Shown here: in pieces, positions 1 to 11,242 of the stretch
Layout: each line of letters begins with the position of its first letter
Position numbering within the stretch: position 1 is the first letter of the stretch
NCBI RefSeq assembly: GCF_963678635.1
Contig: NC_087062.1
Coordinates: 6,188,193 to 6,252,192, forward strand
Length of the DNA: 64,000 bases
Direction: 5' to 3'
Origin: Symsagittifera roscoffensis
Lineage: Eukaryota; Xenacoelomorpha; Acoela; Convolutidae
Notes under the pieces: generated by a model
Told to the model about the DNA's origin: nothing
What the model saw: only the letters and a program-made list of their open reading frames with translations
Database searches by the model: none
Program-made: the position numbers and the translations under genes

Positions 1-1034
1 AGAGCTGCCGACAAGCTTGGATACTTTTTGTCAGTATCGACTCCTAAATTTCTTACAAAGTACGGACTATCTCGAAGCACCTCTTCCATAACGCTCTGAA
101 TTTCAAGCGACTTAATCAGACGGTCAATTTCCATTTGCTGTTGCCACAATTTGTTCAGCATATATGCCACTTGACTTTGAACTCTGTCGAAAACTTCTTG
201 AGAATCATCGAAGTCATCGCATTCCTGTTGAACGCCGGAATCTTCCTCAAAAACGGATCTGCCATCTAAAGAGCTGGCATTCTCTTCATTCACATGAAAA
301 GTACCTGATGTCTCAGTTCCTGAAGTTTCATGACCCGAAGTTTCATTTCTCGAAGTCTCAATTCCGGAATCAGAGAAACATTTTCCACTCTGATTTTCTT
401 TAAGAGAATTCGTGCTATCATTTTTTGATTCGTTCACAATATCAGCGTACGTGTGCTCAAAAATGACATTTTCAGCTCCGTTTTCATAAGTATATCGGCG
501 TTGACCTCCACGGTCAGAAGTCAAGTTCAATTGTGACAGCCATGAATTAATGTTGTTCATCGTTTCTCTAGAGGATACAGGGCTGCAAAATTGATCAAAC
601 TTTGGAATAAGTAAGTTTCCAAAATATTTTAACAGTTCATCAATTTGCCAATTATTTCTTCTTGAATCTACACCAGGTGAATCCGGCTTCATTGCATTTT
701 CCTCCTTCTCATCAACCAGATTCGAAAGGGTCTCGTTCGATCCCTCAGAAACTGCAAGGGTCTCGTTCGATCCCTCAGAAGCTGCAAGGGTCTCGTTCGA
801 TCCCCAAGAAACTGCAAGGGTCTCATTTGACCCCAGTTTGTCCTCATCGTCCATTGAAAACTCCTCCAATTGATCGTCACTTTCAAGCGTTTCGCCCTGA
901 CTGTAAATTGAACTCGAAACAGAGCCGCCAGAGACAACAGTATATGAGTCATCGCACTTAGATGATACCTCCTCGGCTGATTGGTCGCAATCACAAAATA
1001 CTTCAAGTGCGTTATCGGTTAAAATTGAAGCCAT
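1..1034 (-). CDS. Acidic Ser/Glu-rich protein, N-terminal part (runs off window)
   Basis: Reading the minus strand from the ATG at 1034-1032 gives 344 open codons to the window edge without a stop, so this is the 5' part of a gene. The product is acidic and Ser/Thr/Glu rich. It has four GSNETLA-type nonapeptide repeats at about residues 74-110 and a later run of ETSG-type repeats at about 225-240. Residues about 125-150 (NNWQIDELLKYFGNLLIP) and the last 60 residues (VAYMLNKLWQQQMEIDRL...) look like helical or coiled-coil segments between disordered stretches. I do not recognise a domain. ORFs in other frames here are shadows. The start is the first ATG, and stops lie upstream in this frame. 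A host gene is likely because the frame is intact while nearby transposon ORFs are broken. Confidence 0.6.
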   Translation of the reverse strand, partial: MASILTDNALEVFCDCDQSAEEVSSKCDDSYTVVSGGSVSSSIYSQGETLESDDQLEEFSMDDEDKLGSNETLAVSWGSNETLAASEGSNETLAVSEGSNETLSNLVDEKEENAMKPDSPGVDSRRNNWQIDELLKYFGNLLIPKFDQFCSPVSSRETMNNINSWLSQLNLTSDRGGQRRYTYENGAENVIFEHTYADIVNESKNDSTNSLKENQSGKCFSDSGIETSRNETSGHETSGTETSGTFHVNEENASSLDGRSVFEEDSGVQQECDDFDDSQEVFDRVQSQVAYMLNKLWQQQMEIDRLIKSLEIQSVMEEVLRDSPYFVRNLGVDTDKKYPSLSAA

Positions 1035-2785
1035 TTTGAAAAATTAAAACTCAATACCTAACTGAAATATAAAACAGTTGAACAATTCCAACTTTCCAAG
1101 TTAACCTTTTCATTTTAGTCAGAACAATCTATTCGGAATATTGTACCAAATATTTTTTACTCGATCCAAGAATACATTTTTTTCGTTTGTTAAACTCCAG
1201 AAACTTTTTGCTACACAATTTATACAAGAGTAAATAGGTTTCAATCTCGGCTCTTATTTTTAATCTGACACAACATCTGTTGGTTACAAGTTATTGATTA
1301 AAACAGTCATTTGATCTTTTTAACGAAGTCGCGAAGAAAAAAATGCCTTGAAGTCTCAGCTAGCAAAAACAATTGCTTGGGAACTTAAATTAAGGAGTTT
1401 TACACTGTTATAGATAAGAAAAATTAACGAAATAGCTCAGACTAGAATGTCCTCAAAGATAACTTTAAGTTAGATAACATAAACAACCGATATACATTAA
1501 TTTATCGATATAAATTAATTTATCGATATAAATTAGTAAGCACCTGAGAACTGATGATGAAAGACAAATTAGCGATATCTTGAATGGAAACAAACGTCGA
1601 CAAAACTACCATAACCACAGGCCGTTACAAAACGAAACGAACATTTAACTGTTCCTACAATTTGCTTAGAAATGAAAAGGCACTGCCCATTGAAAACTAT
1701 CCCAGTCGAAATCGAATGCTTTTCTTGTAAAGCCTAGAAAAAAATTATTAGTAAGATCCAACGATGAAATTTTGAAACACAAAATCTTAAAAGAATCAAA
1801 TAAGACTTTATTGGACAAACATTGAATACTGAATAAAAAAAGCTAAACTAAGTTTTTGTATCTAAGATATGGTAAAATTTCGTACGAAGTCAAAATATTT
1901 TATCAGATCTCTACATGATAGACATTCATCAGAAATTGACAGTGTCCGAGATGGAAATTTATCAATGTTCCTAACGAAAACAGATATTATTCTTTGTCCT
2001 GGGATGGCATCAGTTTTGTTTGTTATCTTCTCAACTGCACAGAATTCTTCAAAGCTCAAATAAGATTCAAATCAAACTCAACAGACGTGTATGCACTGTG
2101 CACTGGAGTTCGGTCTGTATTTGAACAGCTGATCTGAATTGCTTATTGCATCGAAACTAAGATTGATATCCTTGGCTTATTTACAATTAAATTTTCTTAG
2201 AAATAGTTATTATGAGTTTTAGTTTAAGACTTTTAGCGGACATTTTATGGCACAGCCAGCGGTCATGCCATCAAAAGATCTTCCACAAATTGTTCCCTCA
2301 CGTTTGACTGCCCAATTTTGTTTGTAAATCAGATATCTTTAAATTCTGAGTAATAAATCATCTAGAAGAACAAAAAAAATGTTTTGTTTTTAAATAGTAT
2401 AGTGCTAGCGCTGAGTTAAAATGATCTCACCGAATAATGCTTCATTAGTCTAACATCACATAATCGATATAACCGATCATGAAACTCAAAAAGGACAACA
2501 AATAAATTTTTTCAAACAGATTCGCTCCAATGTTGCTGAACTGTTTTAGTGAAAAGTTGAAAATTGTTTTCAGTTTTTCGTAATTTTCTTTTGGTTTAAT
2601 TCGTAATTTCCTTCAAGTTTACGTACGAACAATTGTATTTGCATTGAGGTTACGATTGAAGCAAAGAAAAATTTTTGAAAAAGTGAAAAAAATTCAGAAG
2701 ATGGACTGATTTTCATTGTTGAATCTGTTCCATTTTTTCAAAATTTCATAGGTTTACAAAAAAATTGATAACAGCATTCTTTCTT
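1035..2785. other. Intergenic region with no supported gene
   Basis: This is AT-rich DNA that would hold the promoter of the minus-strand gene ending at 1034. A minus-strand frame at 1862-2059 (65 codons, ending DFVRNFTIS) is open and has a possible splice acceptor just upstream, but the plus strand is equally open there, so I do not call it. A short tandem repeat lies at about 1486-1534. Nothing else is recognisable. Confidence 0.4.
1486..1534. repeat. Short AT-rich tandem repeat
   Basis: Roughly three copies of an 18-bp unit with the core ATTTATCGATATAAATTA stand head to tail. The repeated TATCGATA is itself palindromic. Confidence 0.6.
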
Positions 2786-2787
2786 AC

Positions 2788-5140
2788 GTAGAAAACATAC
2801 ATTTTCTCAGCCATTTTTAGCTATTCAAACCTTCAAACGCCATTGGATTGTAAAATGACGGACCTTACACAAACTTTACAGATTGAAACCAATGGAGAAA
2901 CTATTGACAAGCCACAAAATAACCAGTTTTTACAAAACAAGGAGCGATATTTTTAAGTTTTCCTTTTGTGGCAAGATTTATGAATTTCAAATATTACGCT
3001 TTCTGGTTTTTTCAGGTTTTTCAGAAAAAAGTGGTAGGAAAATTTAACGATCAAATCAAACTTCAATTGATGTCGGCCGTTTAGACGATGAACACAGTTC
3101 AACTCATGTGAATAAGCCAATCAGCATACCATTTTTATTTGTTCAAAAGGCTCTAGATACTAGATACTATATTCTTAACAATCCAGTACGTTGTAAAACA
3201 ATATAATAAGGGATAGGAAAACTCGACGGACTGAAAACTATTTCATCTACATTAACATGTTCGCAAAACTTTTTCTACGACTGTCAATTATAACTGATAA
3301 TTGCAAATGTGTCTAATTTTTCGATCATGTTTTGGGTCGATTTAATCTGCTTATTAAAAACAATTCACACTTTTGACAACAAAACATATGCAAAAAAATG
3401 GTTGTGAAGAAATGCATTTGAAGATAATTTCGCATACATTGAATTACAATTTATATGTTCCTTTTGTTTTTATGTTGAAGACTCTATTCCCATTTCAACA
3501 GTTATTCTGCGTCAATGGTTTCAATTGGATTCTGTTTCACATTATGAATTGTGTTTGGTTTTCGGCAGTGGAAGTTTTTCCTTAAGCAACCTATCAGTTT
3601 TTTAAACTCGCAGTTTATGCTTAAGCCAGCATATAATTTCATTTTAATTTTATTTTTTTTCTACTAGTTACAAACTGTGTTACCGAGACGTTAACAAAAA
3701 AGTGCGTTTCCTGATCCATGTTGAGGAAACAAAACATTTTGGTTGTTGTTTTTAAATTTTAGAAAAAAATCAATTTAAAACATTTATATAGACAAATGAA
3801 AAGGAATTAAGTTTGTTAGATTTTTACAAATTTAAGTTAAAGCACATGTAATTTAAGAAAACTTGATTTATAATAAAAGTGAAGGGATAGTTTTTGCAAA
3901 TGCATATTGTTTGAGTCAGATTTACTTTTGATTAAACAATTTTAAAAAATTTATGCACCTTGTGTTGAGTCAGGATAGTTTTTTAAAGATGAATAAGCTT
4001 TGAATCCGTTTATATTTGAGTGAACATGTTTGCATTTACTTTCAAATCGATTGATTTCAAGAACTTTTAAGGGACATTTTCATCAGATTTTCAGTATTAA
4101 CAATAGAAAATTTTGCACGGTATGTGGTTCACCGCGCTAAAGTAATTTTGACAACTGGCGTTCATTTTATGATTTTTTCATCAATATTTAGTGTTCTTGT
4201 TTTTGGAGATTCTCATATAGAAAGGATTCGGAGATTCTCATATAGAAAGGATTCGGCGGAGTGTTTATGGTGCCAGTAAAATTTGAGACATGAAATCATG
4301 GAATGTTACGTGTCTAGGTGTGCTTGGTTTGAAAACAAGGCAATGGCCAGAATATTTGGCCACCGTTTTAGAAATGCAGCCTGAATTGATAATAATATCT
4401 TTAGGAGGGAATGATACCAGCAAACACCCTAAATTTCCTTGCCTTGCTTATAATTCTGCAGCAGACACATACAATGAAATGATGACTTTTCAAATGATTT
4501 TGATACAGGTTGAAATACCTGTGATGGTTACATCTGCAATTAAACGAACACACAACACTATTTGGGAGCTCAATAAAGGTTTGGTCAGGGGAATTAGAGA
4601 ACGATATATTTCGTTTTCTAGTTTGACAAGGTCCAAATTTGGTTTTCTGGATGGCGGAGTTCATTTGAATGAGCTAGCTTACCGTCACTGCTTTGAAGAA
4701 AGCATTCAGTCAACAGACAGTCAAAAAAGCCATTTTTTCAAATTCAATTAAAAAGTTGGAAACTATGCTTTTTTGGGTCAAACTTGCAATAGGTAATCAT
4801 AATTGCCCAATTTGTGATCAACAAATAGTTCTGATAAAACGTTGATTAGGTTTTTTCTAATTCACACCTTATGAAATTTAAACCGAAAGGCAGGAGCATT
4901 TTTTTCTTGTTCTATGTTTTTAACATAAAATCAAGCTACAGATTTATACAGAAAAAAAATAGTAATAGTACACACTGTTTTCTTTTCCGTCTTAAATTAA
5001 TCGTGTTTTAACTTCCGAAGTAGGAGTATTCTGAAGTAGGAGTATTTCTATATTTGTATATTTTTGTTTGAATGGCTTTTTTTCTTAGATTTTATTATTA
5101 TAGGTGTTAAAAGAGAATTTAGTTGTTTGATGTTGACAAC
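2788..5140 (+). mobile_element. S-unit copy A of an SGNH-hydrolase-bearing transposon family
   Basis: This stretch matches 5141-7735 almost base for base over most of its length, and matches 16240-17470 and 22530-24310 over its 3' two thirds. It starts with a short ORF (ATG at 2855, MTDLTQTLQ...), passes a degenerate middle and ends in a GDSL/SGNH-like reading frame. Copy A differs from B by an insertion of about 100 bp near 3380-3480 and by a 26-bp direct duplication at 4204-4255. No terminal inverted repeat or LTR was found, so the class is undecided. Confidence 0.65.
4098..4751 (+). pseudogene. SGNH/GDSL-like hydrolase, copy A (transposon-encoded, broken)
   Basis: The frame encodes a small SGNH-hydrolase-like domain. 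Block I is VFGDSH (nucleophile Ser), a conserved Gly lies in CLGVLGLKT, block III is SLGGND, and block V is DGGVHLNE with the catalytic Asp-x-x-His pattern. Family members are esterases or lipases; several animal transposons carry such domains. From ATG 4290 the 153 codons are open. Upstream, the block-I segment is split from this frame by a 26-bp duplication and a TGA where other copies have TGG. This is the only copy that keeps the frame across 4465. Substrate unknown. Confidence 0.6.
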
Positions 5141-5214
5141 AAACAACGTAGAACACTTAGATCTTCTCAACCATTTTTAGCTTTTTAATCCTTCAAACGC
5201 CATTGGATTGTAAA

Positions 5215-5388
5215 ATGACGGACCTTACACAAACTTTACAGATTGAAACCAATGGAAAATCTATTGACAAGCCACAAAAACAGCCAGTTTTTACAAAACA
5301 AGGAGCGATATTTTTAAGTTTTCCTTTTGTGGCAAGATATATGAATTTCAAATATTACGCTTTCTGGTTTTTCAGAAATAAACCGTAG
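5215..5388 (+). pseudogene. Leader ORF of S unit (MTDLTQTLQ...)
   Basis: 57 codons start at ATG 5215 (an in-frame TTG extends it slightly). The copy in unit A (2855 on) keeps the first 30 residues and then shifts frame. The product begins MTDLTQTLQIETNG and turns hydrophobic and aromatic (FLSFPFVARYMNFKYYAFWFF), which may be read-through into an intron. No known domain. Confidence 0.3.
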
Positions 5389-5638
5389 GAAAATTCAACT
5401 ATCAAATAAAACTTCAATTGATTTCTGCCGTTTAGATGATGAACACAGTTCAACTCATGTAAAAAGGCCAATCAGCATCCTATGAGGTTTTTATCAGGAA
5501 AAAATCCATTTTTATCTGAGCAAAAGGCTCTAGATACTATATTCTTAACAATCCAGTAAGTTGTTGAACAAAATAATAGGGGATAAAAAAAACTAATAGG
5601 GGACAAAAAATAGGGGATAATAACTGATAATTGGAAAT

Positions 5639-5839
5639 GTGTCTAATTTGTCGATAATGTTTTGGGTCGATTTAATCAGCTTATTAAAAACAATTCACAC
5701 TTTTGACAAGGAAGACTCTATTCCCATTTCAACAGTTAGTCTGCGTCAATGGTTTCAATTGGATTCTTTTTCACATTATGAATTGTGTTTGGTTTTCGGC
5801 AGTGGAATTTTTTCCTTAAGCAACCTATCAGTTTTTTGA
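5639..5839 (+). pseudogene. Middle ORF of S unit (unknown)
   Basis: 66 codons include SIPISTVSLRQWFQLDSFSH. Parts of the same frame recur at 3500-3600, 16240-16350 and 19670-19780, so it belongs to the repeat family. I do not recognise the domain; an ATG-initiated host gene is unlikely. Confidence 0.3.
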
Positions 5840-6336
5840 ACTCGCAGTTTATGCTTAAGCGAGCATATAATTTCATTTTAATTTTAATTTTTTTCTACTA
5901 GTTACAAACTGTGTTACCGAGACGTTAACAAAAAAGTGCGTTTCCTGATCCATGTTGAGGAAACAAAACATTTTGGTTGTTGTTTTTAAATTTTAGAAAA
6001 AAAATAAATTTAAAACATTTATATAGACAAATGAAAAGGAATTAAGTTTGTGTGATTTTTACAAATTTAAGTTAAAGCACATGTAATTTAAGAAAACTTG
6101 ATTTATAATAAAGGTGAAGGGATAGTTTTTGCAAATGCATATTGTTTGAGTCAGATTTACTTTTGATAAAACAATTTTAAAAAATTTATGCACCTTGTGT
6201 TGAGTCAGGATAGTTTTTTAAAGATGAATAAGCTTTGAATCCGTTCATATTTGAGTGAACATGTTTGCATTTACTTTCAAATCGATTGATTTCTAGAACT
6301 TTTAAGGGACATTTTTAGCAGATTTTCAGTATTAAC

Positions 6337-6960
6337 AATAGAAAATTTTGCACGGTATGTGGTTCACCGCGCTAAATTAATTTTGACAAGTGGCGTTCAT
6401 TTTATGATTTTTTCATCAATATTTAGTGTTCTTGTTTTTGGAGATTCTCATATTGAAAGGATTCGGGGGAATTTTTATGGTGCCAGTAACATTTGAGACA
6501 TGAAACCATGGAATGTCACGTGTCTTGGCGTACCTGGTTTGAAAACAAGGCAATGTCCAGAATATTTGGTCACCGTTTTAGAAATGCAGCCTGAATTGAT
6601 AATAATACCTCTAGGAGGGAATGATACCAGCATACACCCTAGATTTCCATGGCTTGCTCATAATTCTGCTGCAGGACATGCAATGAAATTATGATTCTTC
6701 AAATGATTTTGATACAGCTTGAAATACCTGTGATGGTTACATCTGCAATTAAACGAACACACAACACTATTTGGGAGCTCAATAAAGGTTTGGGCAGGGG
6801 AATTAGAGAACGATATATTTCGTTTTCTAGTTTGACAAGGTCCAAATTTGGTTTTCTGGATGACGGAGTTCATTTGAATGAGCTAGCTTACCGCCACTGC
6901 TTTAAAGAAAGCATTCAGTCAATAGACAGTCAGAAAAGCCACTTTTTCAAATTCAATTAA
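6337..6960 (+). pseudogene. SGNH/GDSL-like hydrolase, copy B (broken)
   Basis: The copy holds VFGDSH, GGND and DDGVHLNE as in copy A. It has the same TGA for TGG before MKPWNV (near 6497) as A, and a one-base deletion near 6675 that shifts the frame between HNSAAGH and MILIQLEIP. That deletion is shared with copies C and D. Confidence 0.6.
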
Positions 6961-7735
6961 AAAGTTGGAAACAACTATGCTTCTTTGTGTCAAACTTGCA
7001 ATAGGTAATCATAATTGCCTAATTTGTAATCAACAAATAGTTCTGTTAAAAAAGTTGATTCGGTTGTTTCTATTTCACACCTTATGAAATTTAAACCGAA
7101 AGGCAGGAGCATTATTTCTTGTTCTTTGTTTTTAACACAAAATCGAGCTACAGATTTTTACAGAAAAAAAAAAGTAATATTACACTGCTTTCTTTTCCAT
7201 CTTAAATTAATCGTGTTAAAACTTCTGAAGTAGGAGTATTTCTATATTTGTATATCTTTGTTAGATGGTTTTTTTCTTAGATTTTTTTATTATAGATGTT
7301 ATAAGAGAATTTAGTTGTTTGATGCTGACAAGCGTTTCCTCATCTAGCCCATGAAAAGATCCAAATTTGAATGAATTAGTTAAAAATTTTAATTCTTTTT
7401 TTTTTCACACTAATGCAGTCAGTAATGTTTCGAAACGTTCGGAGTCTTACCGCAATTCAAATATTTTTTCTTGAGTTGAAACAAGCAATTGATTACCAAC
7501 AGCTAGAATTGATACAGGGATATTCGTTAGTTATTAAGCAAAAGTAACGAAGAAAATTTCTTGAACTTTTTGTGGTTCATTTTTTCTTTAGCTTATCACA
7601 ACAAAATTTCATCAACAACTGGTTGGGCTGCTCATTGGGAAACTATACGCAATTCAGTCAACATTAGTGTTGTAAATTATGTGAGAAACTATAAGAGGTT
7701 GAGTATTACTTTCCCTCAATAGTAATTTTTGCCTG

Positions 7736-8547
7736 TGTACGTTCGCTTCTAAAAATTTAAACTTGTACGGAAACTGGAGTCAATTTGTATGAACTAAGTA
7801 CCTGGTTTGTAACTTAAACAGTTTTCTTCCTCATGTTTCCTTCAAAATAAAGTTATGTTATTTGTGCTTTAAACTTCGAATTAAATAACTGCGTCATCAG
7901 ATTGAACAAGTATATTTTACAAAAATTCTTCAGGTTCGTTCTATGAGACAAACTTGATGGGGAGTCAAAAGCGTAAAAACAAAGTAAGCAAAGTTTTACG
8001 AATACTTTATTACAAACTATTTTACGTGTGAGAACTGAGCAAAACGTGTCAGAAATAAAAACAGCCGAACTGGGGAAGGTGTCAAAGATTGGTCCGAAAT
8101 GATGAGAAACTTTTAAGTTTTCACGCTGAAACGGAAATGATAGTAAGTTATGTTGTCCCTTAACTATTTTTTATTTTTTTCCAACAAAATTAACTTATCG
8201 AACAATAATTTTCATGATAGTAGGTTAAGTTGTCCTTCAATGAATTTTTCATTATCCAACAAAACTAAGTTATCTAACAAAACCACCTTATCTATCAGGA
8301 GTTAACTAACAATACTTGTCTAAACATACTTTAGGTGTCAAGGTTTTTTGTAGGAATACCCTCCAGAATCAAAAGCAACGGCTAATAATTATACTGATTT
8401 TTATCTGAAACGATGTCTTACAACAACAGATCGTTCATCAAAATTTCCCTTGACTGCTTGGCTTTTGAGCCCAGCAAGCTTGTTCAAATTTGTTTGCCAT
8501 GGTAACTAAATTGCAGTCCTTTCCATTTGCTTTGCTTCCCGGTTTTT
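7736..8547 (+). other. Junction between S unit and OTU-type unit
   Basis: A frame near 7941-8030 reads SFYETNLMGSQKRKNK and may be a first exon: an acceptor-like ttcttcag precedes it and GTAAGC follows the KNK codons. At about 8140-8300 there are loose repeats of words such as AACTAAGTTATC. Nothing else is supported. Confidence 0.25.
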
Positions 8548-9555
8548 CCCAAAAAAATTAAAGCCATTACAGCTGAAGGAAATTGTCTGTTTCGTTGCTT
8601 TAGTTTCTGAATGGTGATGAAAATGAATGTTTCACTGTTTTAAGAGGTATGATCTGTGATCATATTCGTTCTGTACCATTTATTCAGGAACATTTCTTGT
8701 TCCATAGTAATGGTCCTGTTTGTAGTTACAGTTCTCATGATTACGTTGAAAACTAAAACATGGTTAACAACGGGGCTTACGGCGGAGATATAGAAATAGT
8801 TACTTTTTGTCATTTGTTGGTGCATCACGTGGAACGTTTCTATTATAGATAAACCAACTTTTTTTCTTTTCCATAAGATTAATCATTTCGAGCCGATAAT
8901 TGATGTTTGCAATTCTCCGTCAAGTATCTCAAAACTTTCGCAATTTGCTGAAGTAACTTTCTCTGAAAATTCAAAACCTTTCAGCAAAAACCTTAAAAGA
9001 CCACTTAATAATTTATCTGTTCCGACAAGAAGGCAAAACAACAGCTTATTATTAGAACAGCCATTTTCTCCTAGCCGAGATTTTGAAAAACAAAAAGCGA
9101 ATCAACAAAAGATCTATTTCTCATCGTTTTATCAGAAACATTTTAACCTTGAATCTTTCAACTTAGTAAAAAATCAGGAAAATTTGACTTTGTTTTACCA
9201 AGTGAGACGCAGTTTGTTCCTATGTTTTCATGGAAATCCATGCGATTGTTGCAAGCGAGTATCAACAATATGGTACCCATTAGTTCTTAGTCAGATTAAC
9301 AGTATTGATCTAATTTCAAAACTAAACTTTAGAAAACATGGTGTTCGGATGACAGTTTTAAATAGGGTTGTTTGTCAAGCATGCTTGTCATATTTGACTG
9401 AAAAAAAAACCATTGTGGAGAAACGCCGCTGTGTTTTAATCCAAAAATTGATACTTTTCTATTACAAATTGCCTAAGCAATTGCAAGCATCATGGTTTTA
9501 CCAACACCTTTTGTTTAGTGAAAAGCAACTTTTGTTGATGTTACTAGAGACATAA
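8548..9555 (+). pseudogene. OTU-type cysteine protease with CxxC zinc-finger extension (broken)
   Basis: The frame ITAEGNCLFRCF (Cys codon 8584-8586) followed by NGDENECFTVLRGMI, then GAYGGDIEIVTFCHLL, then INHFEPIIDV (His codon 8884-8886) gives the order of an OTU-domain catalytic core: GNC nucleophile, G-D-I/V-E segment, and NHF/Y histidine. Breaks: a one-base shift near 8607, a TAA near 8752, and another one-base shift near 8846. From 8848 the frame is open for 235 codons to 9555 and encodes a linker and then NPCDCCKR...VVCQACL, a likely zinc-binding pair. OTU proteases cleave ubiquitin-type linkages, and OTU domains are known from several eukaryotic transposons. The part from about 9120 recurs at 17605; the OTU core does not recur in this window. 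Confidence 0.6.
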
Positions 9556-9589
9556 GCTAGTGTAAAAGACTAATCGGAACCTACCAAGC

Positions 9590-10369
9590 TACTGATTACA
9601 AAACTTGCCTGAACAATTATGCTCTTCCAACGGTTAAAGGTTTTTGTGGATCTTCTGAGTTCATTGAAGAGGTCGGAAAAATTGATTTGCATCAACTCCT
9701 GAATTATGTCGATAATTCTTTAATGTCTTTGGAGCTTCATAGAGAAAAAAATCCGCTGTATCAGATCAGATTATCTTGATGAGTTTTCTAAATGGTTGCC
9801 ATTCAAATGTGCCCCTAGCATTATTGTAGGGAGTGATAGTTTGTCAATTGCTTCTTGCAGTTCACGTAAATCAGGGTCAAGTGATAATATGGTCCATGAC
9901 ATGCGAAATCCGGTTGTCGGAAACCTTAGCCATAATTTTGCGGATCGCTTAGCTACATTGGCTAGTTCAATCAGAAGCGCAACGACTACTAAGATCGGCG
10001 AACTTCAAACACTTTTTTTAAATCTAAGTATGTAGGTAATAAGAAGGGTGTTGGATCCACTACAGTTCATCACAACCGTAACTTGGCAGCGAAAAATGAT
10101 TTCACACTTTCGGGCATAGAAGATTTGTTTCTCAGCAACCGTATTGACATAAAAGAAACCTTGAACTTCGTTGCTGATGAATTTCATTTTGATCTTGAAA
10201 AAGTGGGACATTTTCAATGCCAAATGTTCAATCCCAAACCAGCCACAGTTTTGCAAGCGTTAAAATCAGCAAGATACATTCCGATATCGTTCGTCAATAC
10301 TATCAAAAGCTTGATTGATAAACAACCTTTAGAAAACGAGGATGAAAGCTCAAAAACTACTACAAGTTA
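9590..10369 (+). pseudogene. Z-unit Ser-rich ORF, copy 1 (broken by frameshifts)
   Basis: Three open pieces are joined by one-base shifts: a frame with GTYQATDYKTCLNNYALPTVKG (about 9580-9778), a frame with SIIVGSDSLSIASCSSRKS (9768-10034), and from 10040 a frame with KKGVGSTTVHH then FTLSGIEDLFLSNR ending at 10369. It probably continues the OTU polyprotein. The same breaks occur in the copy at 18075-18867, so they predate the duplication. No domain is recognised. Confidence 0.5.
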
Positions 10370-10375
10370 GATCCT

Positions 10376-10398
10376 TCAATTTGTGATCCTAACAGGTC
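10376..10398. repeat. Target-site duplication of the LINE, 5' copy
   Basis: The 23 bp beginning TCAATTTGTGATCC and ending ACAGGTC are identical to 15446-15468. The same sequence occurs once, without an insert, in the paralogous Z unit at about 18876-18893. Confidence 0.9.
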
Positions 10399-11000
10399 AC
10401 GGAGTTGAGTCCAAAATTGAAGCTTAATTTAGCTTTCAGCTGAGAGCCAATCAGAATTGAGTATTCTTCGAGCTCGATTTGAACACAATTTTTCAAGTTA
10501 GGTTGGCTTTTTGATCGATCCACAACTCAACTACCACGGAAAACAGACAACGACAATCTACAACTCAACAATCGGATGTACAAGAGCCTTCTCTCCACTG
10601 CCTTCACTACACCGTGCACACAACTGCCCCAGGAAAGCACTCTTTTTCAAGAGTCATAAGTCGGCCGATAAAGCCTGTATAAAGGTGCCATTGGAACCAA
10701 GTCCCAAACCGGCACTTGCAAACCCAACGGTGCGCAGCCAACCTGGGTTCTGACTTGGATCGGTCGCAGTCCTGATTGACTTTTTGTCCCTCCCAGAAAA
10801 CAAGATATCTGTGTTGGTGCCGGCTCTCGGACAGGAGAGTGTCACGGCCGCAGATCTAGAAGTTGGTTGGTCCCTATAACACCCTAGTCAAAGCAACACA
10901 TTGCGAAAGCAGTGCTAGCATTCTAGGAGGCAGAGATACGTTGCGACCGGGTCTGCGATTGCTTACTTGGACAACCTCTACTCTGTCGTTATTGTTGGAC

Positions 11001-11190
11001 CTACCAAGAGTAACCCGACGGAAGAGGGTCTAGAGTGAAGAAGAAAGTGCCCAGAAGGACGAAGAGGGTGCAAGAAGAAGGGCTACCAAGAGTAACCCGA
11101 CGAAAAAGAGCCTAAAGGGAAGAAGAAAGTGCCCAGAAGGACAAAGAGGGTGCAAGAAGAAGAAAATACTAGACGAAGAGGGTGCAAGAA
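11001..11190 (+). repeat. Tandem repeat in LINE 5' region
   Basis: Two copies of an approximately 82-bp unit start at 11001 and 11083 with CTACCAAGAGTAACCCGACG. Partial copies of the GAAGAGGGTGCAAGAAG segment follow to 11190. Such monomers upstream of ORF1 can act as internal promoter units in other LINEs; here that is inference. Confidence 0.6.
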
Positions 11191-11242
11191 GGAGCATTCC
11201 TGCTCACATAGTGAGCGAAGAAACCCCCCCCCCCCCCCCACA

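Larger units (their letters stand above)
5141..7735 (+). mobile_element. S-unit copy B
   Basis: This is the most complete S unit: leader ORF, middle ORF (5639-5839), SGNH frame (6337-6960) and a tail that holds a CPIC motif frame near 7010. The last part (7414-7720) encodes a frame with QQLELIQG and then, after a possible acceptor ttttctttag, a frame with SSTTGWAAHWETIRN. The tail is shared with 23940-24320. It is followed directly by OTU-type coding sequence, which suggests that S and Z units are halves of one element. Confidence 0.6.

Noticed and set aside
689..1006. Minus-strand frame with repeated DRTRPLQ
   Set aside because: Shadow of the 344-codon frame on the same strand, whose repeats are GSNETLA; the real frame is longer and has plausible composition.
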